DNA of 64,000 bases, taken from positions 54,237-118,236 of the forward strand of contig NZ_JAAGVY010000012.1 in assembly GCF_010686655.1 (NCBI RefSeq), given 5' to 3'. The notes beneath the pieces were generated by a model that saw only the letters and a list, made by a program, of their open reading frames with translations, was not told the origin of the DNA and searched no databases. Positions 46,201 to 54,183 of this stretch are shown here, piece after piece. The position numbers and the translations under genes were made by a program. Each line of letters begins with the position of its first letter. Positions within the stretch are counted from its first letter, which is position 1. Origin of the DNA: Cryomorpha ignava (GTDB taxonomy: Bacteria; Bacteroidota; Bacteroidia; Flavobacteriales_D; Cryomorphaceae).

Positions 46201-48432
46201 GTATGCCAAGTCTATCTTATTATCAGAAATTACAGAAGTTCCGTATATTCCTCCAAAATTAAATCCGGAAGCTAAGGATTCGGTAATCCCCTCAATTAAG
46301 TTACCAGTCACCGTAATATTCCCTGTGCTTGAGGTAATTCCTGAACGGATGGCATCTCTTTCAATATCTATAAAACGGTTGTTCTCAAAAGTGAAGTTAT
46401 TTGTGTTGCCTTGAATGTATATCGTCCATGTTGTAGTTGTTGTAACTTCAAAGAATTCAAAGCCGCTCACCGTAACGTTCTCTTCTTCAATAATATTTAT
46501 GCGTTGAAGTAAACGAGCCTCTGAGACTCTGGTTCCATCAACCGCGCTGATTGCTGAATTCGGGCCGAGCAAAGATATTTGCTTGTTGATGGATACCACT
46601 TCATCGTAAATACCTGCATCTACCCGTACAACATAACCGTCTAATGTAGTCGCCTCGTTGATGGCCGCCTGAATAGTGGCATGGCTACTTACAAGCATGG
46701 TTTCTGCCACATCGGAATACACTCGTACCGGATCTTCACAAGATCCTGGCACTGGTTGGAAGCCAGCTGTTGTCGGAGCATTGTCAGTACCGTTATTCAG
46801 GTAAGGAACGTAATTCACTTGCCCGGATATTTCGGCTGGAATATCAGCAGAAACCGCCGTACCATACCAATTGCATGGAGCCTCTATTGTACCCGCCGAT
46901 GCTCCATTGTAGATAGCAGCATTGCTATTGCCCGACAAATCGTTATTCTCAACCACAATATTTTTTCCGGTAATATCTTCACCATCCTTTACCGCAACTC
47001 CGTTGAAAGAGCTAGTTAGAATATTCCCGGTTATAGTAATCGGGCCGGTAAAAGTAGTTCCGTACAGTCTGATGGCTCCTTTGTCAGCACCACCGCTCGT
47101 ATTTGTATTGAAAATGTTGTTGTTTTCGATAACCACATTCCCACAAGTTCCAGCGAGCTGTAAACCCTGATTTGTTGTATTTGCAATTTCGTTTCCGGAG
47201 ATGATCAAACCAGTTGCAGATGGGGTTTGTATCCCACTATATCCTGTGTTAGTTAGGTCTATCTTGTTATCAGAAATTACAGAAGTTCCGTATATTCCTC
47301 CTAAAAGAATCCCCGTTCCGAATGTATCGGTAATCCCCTCAATTAAGTTACCAGTCACTGTAATATTCCCTGTGCTTGAGGTAATTCCTGAACGGATGGC
47401 ATCTCTTTCAATATCTATAAAACGGTTATTCTCAAAAGTGAAGTTATTAGTGTTGCCTTGAATGTATATCGTCCATGTTGTAGTTGTTGTAACTTCAAAG
47501 AATTCAAAGCCGCTCACCGTAACGTTCTCTACTTCATTAATATTTATGCGTTGAAGTAAACGAGCCTCTGAGACTCTGGTTCCATCAACCGCGCTGATTG
47601 CTGAATTCGGGCCGAGCAAAGATATTTGCTTGTTGATGGATACCACTTCATCGTAAATACCTGCCGATACAGAGATGGTATGTCCATCGAGTGTAGCAGG
47701 GTCATCGATGGCCGCCTGAATGGAGCAATAGCTTTTAGAGATTGAGGTGTTCACAACAGAGCCAATGCTGAAGCTAGCAATGTAGTTGTTGCCAGAATTG
47801 CTGTCGTAGAATGGATCTGTACAACCTCCAGAACTGTTTCCTTCGAAATAAACTTCTAAAGAATAATTTCCGGGTGTAAGTCCATCAAGCACATCTACCT
47901 TACCTGCGCCTAGTTCCTGCCACGTTTGGTTTTGACCACCTGAACATGAAGCACCAGCATCATTTGATCCAAATCCAAACTCCACAGGTGAAAAAGTACC
48001 TGAAGCGCTTCCCGACCAAATGCGCCAAAAGATTCTCGTGGCAGTAACGTCGCAGGAACTGCATTTGAAAGTTTTTCCTTGTCCACCTAAATACATTGAT
48101 GAACCACAGCTGAATACGCCGAGGTTGGCTCCTTGAAAATCAGGATTTCCGGTGGTGGCGCCAGAATCATAAAATTCATTGCCACTGCCGTCATCGAGCA
48201 CAACATAGGTCTCAAAGAAACCAACATTTTGTGCAACCGCGTTCATTGACACAAGTCCTCCAGCCATTAACAAGACGCCGGTAAACAGGCGCAAGCTTGT
48301 TTTAGAGTTTGCACTAAAACTTTTCAATGTTTCAAGAAGCAGATCTCGTTTTCGAAATAGAAAGAGAATTGAAAAAAGCTTTTGCAGGGTGGTGCCTGTT
48401 TTGTAATTCAATAAAGTCGAATTGGATTCCAT
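40222..48432 (-). CDS. 2736-aa secreted scaffold: beta-helices, cohesin-like, HYR-like repeats, dockerin
   Basis: A long N-terminal extension (1-45) precedes a signal peptide ending NAVAQ (about 68). After a beta-rich domain (70-225) come two nearly identical right-handed beta-helix units of 353 residues and a divergent third (about 230-1255), each starting with an IQAAI and AGIYDE element of the kind seen in pectate-lyase-like folds. A cohesin-like domain follows (about 1265-1420), ending KSLIAYSGF. Then come HYR-like modules (APNAVCQDLTLNLDA, GNSSTCTATVTV), two of them holding a lamin-tail-like insert (LSGGLPKAIELYV). A regulatory-like domain and C-terminal dockerin (DLNCDGQVDGLDLSLL) close the protein. 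It has no standard T9SS sorting domain. Probably a surface or matrix scaffold. Confidence 0.85.
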   Translation of the reverse strand: MESNSTLLNYKTGTTLQKLFSILFLFRKRDLLLETLKSFSANSKTSLRLFTGVLLMAGGLVSMNAVAQNVGFFETYVVLDDGSGNEFYDSGATTGNPDFQGANLGVFSCGSSMYLGGQGKTFKCSSCDVTATRIFWRIWSGSASGTFSPVEFGFGSNDAGASCSGGQNQTWQELGAGKVDVLDGLTPGNYSLEVYFEGNSSGGCTDPFYDSNSGNNYIASFSIGSVVNTSISKSYCSIQAAIDDPATLDGHTISVSAGIYDEVVSINKQISLLGPNSAISAVDGTRVSEARLLQRININEVENVTVSGFEFFEVTTTTTWTIYIQGNTNNFTFENNRFIDIERDAIRSGITSSTGNITVTGNLIEGITDTFGTGILLGGIYGTSVISDNKIDLTNTGYSGIQTPSATGLIISGNEIANTTNQGLQLAGTCGNVVIENNNIFNTNTSGGADKGAIRLYGTTFTGPITITGNILTSSFNGVAVKDGEDITGKNIVVENNDLSGNSNAAIYNGASAGTIEAPCNWYGTAVSADIPAEISGQVNYVPYLNNGTDNAPTTAGFQPVPGSCEDPVRVYSDVAETMLVSSHATIQAAINEATTLDGYVVRVDAGIYDEVVSINKQISLLGPNSAISAVDGTRVSEARLLQRINIIEEENVTVSGFEFFEVTTTTTWTIYIQGNTNNFTFENNRFIDIERDAIRSGITSSTGNITVTGNLIEGITESLASGFNFGGIYGTSVISDNKIDLAYGGNPTGYAGIQTPSATGLIISGNEISNTTNQGLQLAGTCGNVVIENNNIFNTNTSGGADKGAIRLYGTTFTGPITITGNILTSSFNGVAVKDGEDITGKNIVVENNDLSGNSNAAIYNGASAGTIEAPCNWYGTAVFADIPAEISGQVNYVPYLNNGTDDAPATGGFQPVAGSCVGLVRVYSDQAETMLVSIHTTIQAAVDEVTTLDGYFLRVDAGIYNESVIVDKSLTILGPNSNISPITGTRVAEAILVNTATGRSFSIRSGNTDVTISGFKFDGGSPIHDAHYINNPRTSDVTFSNNLVLNSNLIFAGTNTSWADVVISDNKFQDVNATPTTSALYLFNTNSTTVTGNTFVNVNYAAILIDGTPTVNISGNTIDGTGAQAIQLAGVIGSTTIEDNDINNANFSEGVDKGAIRLYGSGFTGAVLISGNSITGGHNGIAVKSGENITGKNITVTGNSITNLTSGVAIYHGGTGTLSATCNWYGTTDAQAIDDAVIGNVTYLPVLLDGTDNNPGAIGFDPAGDCSQPPYASFILTPSTTSVAECTEFTILVSVETTGPLNLAEAHFNFDPAELEVISINAPGGGTLPSAPLQTTAQPAIIDNVNGTFGYGATTTDPAVPSSDFDLFEVTFRALGSSGSTTITHILTGNPKSLIAYSGFVGGIAVSFDLLDGTDPATVNLSPDVTAPNAVCQDLTLNLDATGNATITANDIDNGSSDACGIATLVASQTTFDCSDIAISSGSPLIITGIIDGDLSGGLPKAIELYVVEDINDLSDFGIGSANNGGGSDGEELTLSGSAVAGTYIYVGSESTKFNDFFGFAPDFTDSAVGVNGDDAIELFQNGVVIDVFGDINTDGTNEAWEYSDGWAYRINETGPDGSTFVSGNWTYSGEGALDGETQNSSASTPFPLRTYSPAPAAGTQVTLTVTDINGNISTCTANVTVLDNIAPSAICNDFTVSLDASGNATITASDIDNSSSDACGIASMDIDNSAFTCADLGENTVTLTVTDANGNSSACTSTVTVIDDISPVVNCTNITAQLDASGNVTVSASDLDDDISDNCGSVSFGILGCPGDLLFDQNVTPELINGSGITNGSFTIDNGDGIELGLRAKVRYPSPQNVFNSNNDGSYSHAVGAYGTGSVQSSWNFDWSINTDQAGTSGLHLDELTYELGLDYDPTDGVDFVVFDPINIPYADHAIGTNGTGNGGGAIAADPTEYASFIAANNVAQNSWRHNFFGTFDGTQDGRYEVYLKAFDSNGEVVAQTAITVIAGNGTGNAYAGCLMPLDSIEYDCSNVGTNNVTLLAYDASGNSSACAATITVEDNVAPVAVCQDIDVYVDANGDASIVATDIDGGSTDNCGIASVTVDRTNFDCNDISSPVAAPTFALVISGLLDGPLSGGTPKAVELYVAQDIADLSIYGLGIAFNGDPSISQSFALSGSASAGSYLYIASGNADFNTFFGFNPDFTSSVTAFNGDDVIALFENGTVIDTFGELGTDGTGEAWEYLDGWAYRMNGIAPNAGVFNVANWSYSGINALDGESTNASAATPFPIEAYSFGGTSGTDVILTVTDVNGNSSTCNAAVTVLDTIAPAAVCQNITVQLDGNGQAIITTAQIDDNSTDNCTISSFSLSQTTFDCSHVGSNSVTLTVTDASGNSSTCTATVTVEDNVAPTAICQDITVQLDSSGGASIGAGDIDNGSSDACGITSLSVSQENFTCSDVGSNAVTLTVTDINNNVSTCTATVTVEDNIAPAIVCASDASRFVDQANNTYEVQGNEFDATASDNCSVSTITHNAASIADAVAGADNVSLDGWQLPAGVNTVTFTASDANGNSATCDVIITVEENTLSGNVAINADCAPIDMRILLYDAGTPNLVGTFIATIDANGDFSVALSGVLPGTYDVFFKAERYLQQGYLNQTISGSNVYALTGLIPGDISGGSDVFNDNVINSLDLSLIVGSYNTQPGDANYNERCDLNCDGQVDGLDLSLLIFFYLEVGDSN
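45700..47677 (-). repeat. Near-identical tandem duplication, 1059-bp unit, inside the scaffold gene
   Basis: Two adjacent segments of the 2736-aa gene repeat with a period of 1059 bp (353 codons). Long blocks are identical in DNA, for example around 45863-46111 and 46922-47170. Differences cluster near 46180-46290 and 47230-47330. The limits given are approximate. The duplication is recent or kept uniform by gene conversion. Confidence 0.85.
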
Positions 48433-48792
48433 AAGATTAATGGTTTGAATTTTTATGATTAAAAAGATGGTAGAGGCTGCGAGACATAATAAAATGGCTC
48501 ACGAACCCTTAAGAAAGGTATTGGATGAATAATAAAAGCTGAAATTTTTGAATTAGTAGGAGCGCATGCTGAGCTGGAAATGCTCAGAAAAGGATTTAGT
48601 AAGCTCTTGCGATCCATAGTCAATCTGTAAACTAATTGGTTTAAAAATCTACCGGGTTAGTGATAAATTTGGGAGGGCAAGATATACCAAAGAATAGTTA
48701 ATGACAATGATCTAAATAGATCATTTAATAGTCAGACCAGCTATAAATCTCTTTAAAATTAAGGTTTCTTACGATAAAAATTAAGAATTAAT
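48433..48792. other. 360-bp gap between scaffold gene and PAS-LuxR gene
   Basis: No coding sequence is supported here. It should hold the promoter of the leftward scaffold gene, but I see no clear TAnnTTTG on the minus strand. It contains a copy of the T6SS-type direct-repeat motif at 48719-48734. Confidence 0.5.
48719..48734 (+). promoter_or_regulatory. Fifth copy of the shared motif, near the scaffold gene
   Basis: GATCATTTAATAGTCA keeps 14 consecutive bases of the T6SS promoter motif. It points rightward although both flanking genes run leftward, and there is no -7 element at the expected distance, so its function is doubtful. Confidence 0.3.
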
Positions 48793-49557
48793 TCAAATCC
48801 ATCCATTGTCTCTTGCTCGTAGAACCAAGTTAAGCGTGCTGCCCGCCTTGGTCTTTCGCAACATTTTTTTTCGATGATTAGACACTGTCACACTACTAAT
48901 ATTTAATTGATCGGCAATTTCTCCATTTGAAAAACTCCTTGAAATGAGATTTAAAACTTCTATCTCTCTTTTTGAAAATGGATTTTTCTCAATTGGGTTA
49001 GGCGAATACTCTTTAACATTTATAAAATCTGACTCACCCATCAAGCCTATATAAGACAGATTCATAATTTCATCTTTCTTTAAATGGTTGATATCTGTAA
49101 ATGCAGCAAGCACTCTTAAAACCGCCCCCTGACTATCAACTTCTATTGGAAGTGATTGATATAGAATGCGGATAAACTTTCCGGCAGAATTTTTCATGCG
49201 GAAACTATACCTGATTTTGTATTTAGCAATTTTGTTTGTCGGTAGCGTTTTATAGAACAAACTCTTTTCTTTTTCAAATGCTAATATTCCCATTAGGTCA
49301 TTGGGATGAATGCATGACCAGAAAAACGCTGTTTGTATTTCTTCAACGGTATATCCGAGACAGCTTTTTACTGAAGGGCTGCAGAATTCCACGTCTAATT
49401 CGTTTGGCGAAAATACAGTATAAAAAAAACTTCCTGCACTAAATAAGCCCATGACCTGGTGCATCAGTTGTGATTCTGTAAATACATTCTTAGGCGATTT
49501 ATTTTGAGCAGCCTCTTTCCATGACTGCTCAATAAGATAAAAAGTCTCACTTTTCAT
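48793..49557 (-). CDS. PAS-domain LuxR-type transcriptional regulator
   Basis: This 254-aa protein has a PAS fold at about 55-160 (FCSPSVKSCLGYTVEEI, then IHPNDLMGIL, ending VLRVLAAFTDINHLK). The C-terminal LuxR helix-turn-helix lies at about 195-254 (FSKREIEVLNLISRSFSNG, then QLNISSVTVSNHRKKML). It has no transmembrane segment, so it senses a cytoplasmic cue. It lies between the scaffold gene and the first metalloprotease gene and could control this surface cluster. A perfect 16-bp palindrome 12 bp ahead of the ATG suggests autoregulation. Confidence 0.85.
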   Translation of the reverse strand: MKSETFYLIEQSWKEAAQNKSPKNVFTESQLMHQVMGLFSAGSFFYTVFSPNELDVEFCSPSVKSCLGYTVEEIQTAFFWSCIHPNDLMGILAFEKEKSLFYKTLPTNKIAKYKIRYSFRMKNSAGKFIRILYQSLPIEVDSQGAVLRVLAAFTDINHLKKDEIMNLSYIGLMGESDFINVKEYSPNPIEKNPFSKREIEVLNLISRSFSNGEIADQLNISSVTVSNHRKKMLRKTKAGSTLNLVLRARDNGWI

Positions 49558-49568
49558 TCATTAAAATT

Positions 49569-49584
49569 TGATGATTAATCATCA
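49569..49584. promoter_or_regulatory. Perfect 16-bp palindrome upstream of the PAS-LuxR gene
   Basis: TGATGATTAATCATCA is its own reverse complement. It ends 12 bp upstream of the start codon, a position and symmetry expected of a dimeric regulator's operator. The regulator that binds is unknown. Confidence 0.5.
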
Positions 49585-49657
49585 GCATAATTTATTTGCT
49601 TCAGGCTCAATCTGTTTCATAAAATCAAAAAATACAATTCACTTATTACTTGCTTTT

Positions 49658-52600
49658 CTATGGATTCACGCTATCCCCGACCATTCCAAAGCTCAAATTT
49701 AAAACAGATATATCAACAACGTTAATAATACCATCGCAATTAAAATCGGCCAAATAATTATAATCATCGTCTGTAGATAATGATCCGAAGGAGGCACTAA
49801 TTGTAGATATATCCGAGATATTTATCGAGTTACTTCCATTTACATCGCCTGCTATTATGGCTCCGGTATTAAACGAGTTTTGTCCTTCTGCCACGACAAT
49901 GCCCGCTGAAAGCTTGGCAAGATACCCTTCTACTTTTACGAGTATATTATATGCGCCGGCCGGTACTTCTTCCAAAGTAAAATGACCATTTTCATCAATA
50001 GTAGTGATAATAACATTATTTAATTCCGCGAATTCCAGATTAACCAAAGTAATTGTAACATTCCGACTTCCACAGTTTATATTCCAGTTTACATTTCCAA
50101 TTACCGCACCGGCGGTAAATGGTTCGCAATTGCAGTCTGATGAATATGTTCCAGCTGTAGTGCCATTGTAGCAAATTGTACCAGGTAGGGCATCTCCGTT
50201 AATTATACCTTCGCAATCAGCACACGAAGCATTTGGTGTTAAGCCGGTTGTTCCGCCAGAGCAAACGCCACAATCATCGATTGAAGCTGTTCCGTTTACA
50301 ACACCAGCGCAATCTAAACAGGTAGTATTATCATTAGCCGGATTGCTGTCGCAGACTCCACAATCATCTTGGGTGGCTGTTCCGCCAAAGTCGCCATTGC
50401 AATCGGCTACGCAGGCTGCCAGACCAGTATTTCCGCCTACGCAGGTTTCACAATTATCGAGAAAAGCTGTGCCATTCACTACCCCGTTGCAATCTGTGCA
50501 AGAAGCATTTGGAGCTAAACCGGTTGTTCCGCCAGAGCATACTTCACATTCGTCAATTGATGCTGTTCCGTTTACAACACCAGCGCAATCTAAACAGGTA
50601 GTATTATCATTAGCAGTATTGCTGTCGCAGACTCCACAATCATCTTGGGTGGCTGTTCCGCCAAAGTCGCCATTGCAATCGGCTACGCAGGCTGCCAGAC
50701 CGGTATTTCCGCCTACGCAGGTTTCACAATTATCGAGAAAAGCTGTGCCATTCACTACCCCGTTGCAATCTGTGCAAGAAGCATTTGGTGTTAAGCCGGT
50801 TGTTCCGCCAGAGCATACTTCACATTCGTCAATGCTTGCTGTTCCGTTTACAACACCAGCGCAATCTAAACAGGTAGTATTATCATTAGCAGTATTGCTG
50901 TCGCAGACTCCACAATCATCTTGGGTGGCTGTTCCGCCAAAGTCTCCATTGCAATCGGCTACGCAGGCTGCCAGACCAGTATTTCCGCCTACGCAGGTTT
51001 CACAATTATCGAGAAAAGCCGTGCCATTCACTACCCCGTTGCAATCTGTGCAAGAAGCATTTGGTGTTAAGCCAGTTGTTCCACCAGAGCATACTTCACA
51101 TTCGTCAGTGCTTGCTGTTCCGTTAGATACACCTGCACAATCTAACACCGCATTTGAAAAAATATTGATGTTGTCCAAATAAAGATCATTTCCATATCCG
51201 GTCGTTCCGCGAAAGCGAACTTCTATCACAGATCCCGAAAAAGCTGAAAGATCAATGCTCTCTGACGACCAGTCTCCGCAGCCAGGCGAAAAAGGAGATG
51301 TTTGGGTTCCCGCAGTTGCCAATTGAAGATTTTCTTTTTCCCAAACAGTTTGCCATTCTGTTTCACAACTTTCTTTTACTTGAACCTCTAATCTATCAAA
51401 TAATGTAGAGCTATATCGTGCATACGAATAATCAAAAGTAAGTTCCGGTTGGTTTCCGGTTAAATCTAACAAGGGCGATACTAAATCGTCGATCTCACCC
51501 GACTCGTTATATGAGTAAAAATTGATGGAGGCGGCATTGCTCGAATTGCAATTTACATCATTACTCACCGCTTCAATTTCCCACGTTATATCGCTATCGG
51601 GATTGACCACTGACCAGCCTACCCCTGGAAAGCCGGCTTCAAAATTATTGACTACAGGCAGCAACAGCCCTTCCAGCTCGTTAACGTTAAACATCTGTAA
51701 ACCAGAGTTATTTGAACTAACCTGATCTGGCTGACTATTCGGGTTTTGAATAGTAATATTGAGAGTATTTACACCATCAGTCGCCACTGTTGTTGGTAGG
51801 TTGACCGTCGCTTCCTGAAAGGTTGTGAGGCTGCCACTCCAATTATACACCGCTGCAGATCCACCATTTAGATCATATAAAATTTCAGCACTTGTAATGG
51901 TGGTAGTTCCTAAATTGATAAAGGTGATAACAGGACTGATCTCATTTGTACAAATAGCGCCCGATGGCTCAAGAATCGCTTGGAGTGCCACATCATAATC
52001 ATTAGATGCTCCCAGTGAAATGGTGAAATCCTGATTTGAAATATCGAAGAAAATATTATTCGAAGCTTTAACCTTAATTCGCGCATCACCGGTTGAAACA
52101 TTGGGAACCAAAACCGATGCCGAGCCGTCATTAGCCGTATTGGTAGCCAGCGTAAACGGGTATGTATAGCCGCCATCAATAGACAGAAAAATATCAACGT
52201 TGCTGCAATTTACAGGAGCTAAATTGGTGTTGGCCACACTCCAGGTCACAGTATTAGACGTATTTCCTACCCATGAAACATTTGTATTTGGCGAATTCAC
52301 TAAAAATGGACCGGCACTATTTGTAACCTCAAAAGCAACTTGTGCATCTGTTACCCCTCCGCCATTGGCAGCATTGTCACGCACAGTACATCTAAAAGTC
52401 AAATCACGTGAATAAGTGGGCAAAAGCTCGCCGATTACCGTTGTATTATTAACCAAATCTGAAATTCTCGGAAAAACTCTTGTGGCACTCGCCATAGGCG
52501 GCCACGACCTAAAAATTGGGGCATTGCCAGATGGATTTGTCAGATTGTTATCACCACCGGCAGTCGCTGGACCCAAATCATATTCTTCCCAGCAATAAGT

Positions 52601-54010
52601 TAGCACATCACCGTCGGGATCTGTAGCGGTGCCGGTAAGTTCAAATGGTGTTTGTTTTGGTATAAAAAACCCTCCTGCCGGAACCGTTACAGAAGGTGGA
52701 GTATTGCCGGTGGAAGAGGTTACAGGACATGAATTTCCGTTTCCATTCACAGTAAAATTCACCATTTCATTATAACTGTGGTTGTGAAAGTGGGCATCGC
52801 TATTACTTTGAATATCTGGCGCACAAATACCGGCATAACCCATAATGGTAGAAGCTGATCCAGGTTCAAAGGCTGCACCGAAAGAGCGGTTGCACGGATT
52901 ATTCTGGGTGTGATTCGCACCGAATTGATGCCCCATTTCATGAGCCACATAGTCAATATCAAAAGGGTCGCCTACGGGAACACCTCTGCCTGTTACGCCT
53001 CCTGCTTTATTAGATCCGCAGGGAGCGTTGAGGTACGCCACCCCTCCGCCACCAGTGCTAAAAACGTGACCGATATCGTAATTAGCAGACCCGATTACAC
53101 TGTTGCAGGTAGATTGATTCTGACTGAGCATGGCACTTCCATTCCCATTGGTGTATGGATCAGTGTTACCATTTAAATAAATTAAGTCATCGGTATTAGC
53201 TACCATAACCATGCGCAGGCTCACATCGCGTTCGAAAACACCGTTTACCCTGTTCATACTTGTGGTAAAAGCCGACATAACCAGTGGAATTGTACCCCCA
53301 TGAAATTGGGCGTATTCGCCAGTGCAGGCAAGCGCGAGCCTGTAGGTGCGCAATTGCGTACCGTTTGTTGCCCGACCTGAAGCTTGGCCTGCTGATTTAT
53401 CAAGAATAGTACGCTCTTTTCTAATGCGCTCATCTTCCCTAATTCCGCTAGGAACTGGCTTCTTGAGCAGGCTTTCGCCGAATACTTCACAAGAAAAAAT
53501 ACTTTCAGTATTTGAATCGTAAAACGACTCGCGGGTATAAACCAAATAAGTATTTAAATCAGCATCAGACCAGGGATCGATATAGTATGACTTGCCCGAA
53601 ATCAAGACCTGTGCATGAAAGCCTTTCAATGTAAAATCAACTTTGATCGAAGCGCTTTTATAGCTACCTGTACCCTGACCCGAAAAAGTGCGGATATTCG
53701 GATAGCGCTCTTGTAATTCGGATGACATCACAGAAGATTCAACAAGTGTGAAAGTCAAAAAATCACCATCCGGATTGGGCAATGAAATTGTAAATTCTGA
53801 TGATTTAAGCGCAACATCTCTTTCATCAGGAGCCTGTAAAAGCTCGGCTTTTAACGCTTCAAAATCAACCGATACTGCTCGATACTTTTTTAGATGGATT
53901 GAACTTCTACTATTTTGCGGTTCTGAAATATCTTTCCAAATAACAGATTGAGGAAATACAGAAAGTGCAGAAAATATTGCGACAAACAGGGTTAATTTAA
54001 TTTTAAACAT
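49658..54010 (-). CDS. Secreted reprolysin-like metalloprotease with Cys-rich repeats and dockerin
   Basis: From the ATG at 54010 (a TTG lies one codon upstream) this is a 1450-aa protein. It has a signal peptide (FVAIFSALSVFPQS), a propeptide (about 25-210) and a catalytic domain with HEMGHQFGANH near residue 357 and a Met-turn-like TIMGYAGIC. Ig/PKD-like domains follow, then a cleaved-adhesin/MAM-like domain (about 800-955, VNNFEAGFPGVGWSVVN). A 276-bp repeat array encodes Cys-rich units, and a regulatory-like domain and C-terminal dockerin (DFNCDGIINVVDISVLN) close the protein. The protease is probably displayed on a cohesin-bearing surface scaffold. The substrate is unknown. Confidence 0.88.
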   Translation of the reverse strand: MFKIKLTLFVAIFSALSVFPQSVIWKDISEPQNSRSSIHLKKYRAVSVDFEALKAELLQAPDERDVALKSSEFTISLPNPDGDFLTFTLVESSVMSSELQERYPNIRTFSGQGTGSYKSASIKVDFTLKGFHAQVLISGKSYYIDPWSDADLNTYLVYTRESFYDSNTESIFSCEVFGESLLKKPVPSGIREDERIRKERTILDKSAGQASGRATNGTQLRTYRLALACTGEYAQFHGGTIPLVMSAFTTSMNRVNGVFERDVSLRMVMVANTDDLIYLNGNTDPYTNGNGSAMLSQNQSTCNSVIGSANYDIGHVFSTGGGGVAYLNAPCGSNKAGGVTGRGVPVGDPFDIDYVAHEMGHQFGANHTQNNPCNRSFGAAFEPGSASTIMGYAGICAPDIQSNSDAHFHNHSYNEMVNFTVNGNGNSCPVTSSTGNTPPSVTVPAGGFFIPKQTPFELTGTATDPDGDVLTYCWEEYDLGPATAGGDNNLTNPSGNAPIFRSWPPMASATRVFPRISDLVNNTTVIGELLPTYSRDLTFRCTVRDNAANGGGVTDAQVAFEVTNSAGPFLVNSPNTNVSWVGNTSNTVTWSVANTNLAPVNCSNVDIFLSIDGGYTYPFTLATNTANDGSASVLVPNVSTGDARIKVKASNNIFFDISNQDFTISLGASNDYDVALQAILEPSGAICTNEISPVITFINLGTTTITSAEILYDLNGGSAAVYNWSGSLTTFQEATVNLPTTVATDGVNTLNITIQNPNSQPDQVSSNNSGLQMFNVNELEGLLLPVVNNFEAGFPGVGWSVVNPDSDITWEIEAVSNDVNCNSSNAASINFYSYNESGEIDDLVSPLLDLTGNQPELTFDYSYARYSSTLFDRLEVQVKESCETEWQTVWEKENLQLATAGTQTSPFSPGCGDWSSESIDLSAFSGSVIEVRFRGTTGYGNDLYLDNINIFSNAVLDCAGVSNGTASTDECEVCSGGTTGLTPNASCTDCNGVVNGTAFLDNCETCVGGNTGLAACVADCNGDFGGTATQDDCGVCDSNTANDNTTCLDCAGVVNGTASIDECEVCSGGTTGLTPNASCTDCNGVVNGTAFLDNCETCVGGNTGLAACVADCNGDFGGTATQDDCGVCDSNTANDNTTCLDCAGVVNGTASIDECEVCSGGTTGLAPNASCTDCNGVVNGTAFLDNCETCVGGNTGLAACVADCNGDFGGTATQDDCGVCDSNPANDNTTCLDCAGVVNGTASIDDCGVCSGGTTGLTPNASCADCEGIINGDALPGTICYNGTTAGTYSSDCNCEPFTAGAVIGNVNWNINCGSRNVTITLVNLEFAELNNVIITTIDENGHFTLEEVPAGAYNILVKVEGYLAKLSAGIVVAEGQNSFNTGAIIAGDVNGSNSINISDISTISASFGSLSTDDDYNYLADFNCDGIINVVDISVLNLSFGMVGDSVNP
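50315..51142 (-). repeat. Three tandem 276-bp coding repeats in the metalloprotease gene
   Basis: Exact 276-bp period. Each copy encodes 92 residues made of three Cys-rich subunits (DCAGVVNGT, TDCNGVVNGTA and DCNGDFGGTA). A partial fourth copy follows. The subunits are the same family as the 30-residue repeats of the 596-aa protein. Copies are nearly identical in DNA. Confidence 0.9.
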
Positions 54011-54183
54011 CAATTTTATTGGTTTGATAAGTGCCTGATTGGCAATGCAATTTACAGCGAAAAGATTTAAAATGAAAGGAAAAGGAAATTTAGTATGCGC
54101 TCATAGCTATTTGGCCTCCTAACAGAGGATGAGAAGAAGAACAAATGACTAAGAAATATAAGAATACCTTATCAGAAATGCTG

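Noticed and set aside
49658..54010. T9SS type A sorting domain at the C-terminus of the protease
   Set aside because: The C-terminal 60 residues are two calcium-loop dockerin repeats. The YPNP and G-x-Y-x-x-R/K features of type A sorting domains are absent.
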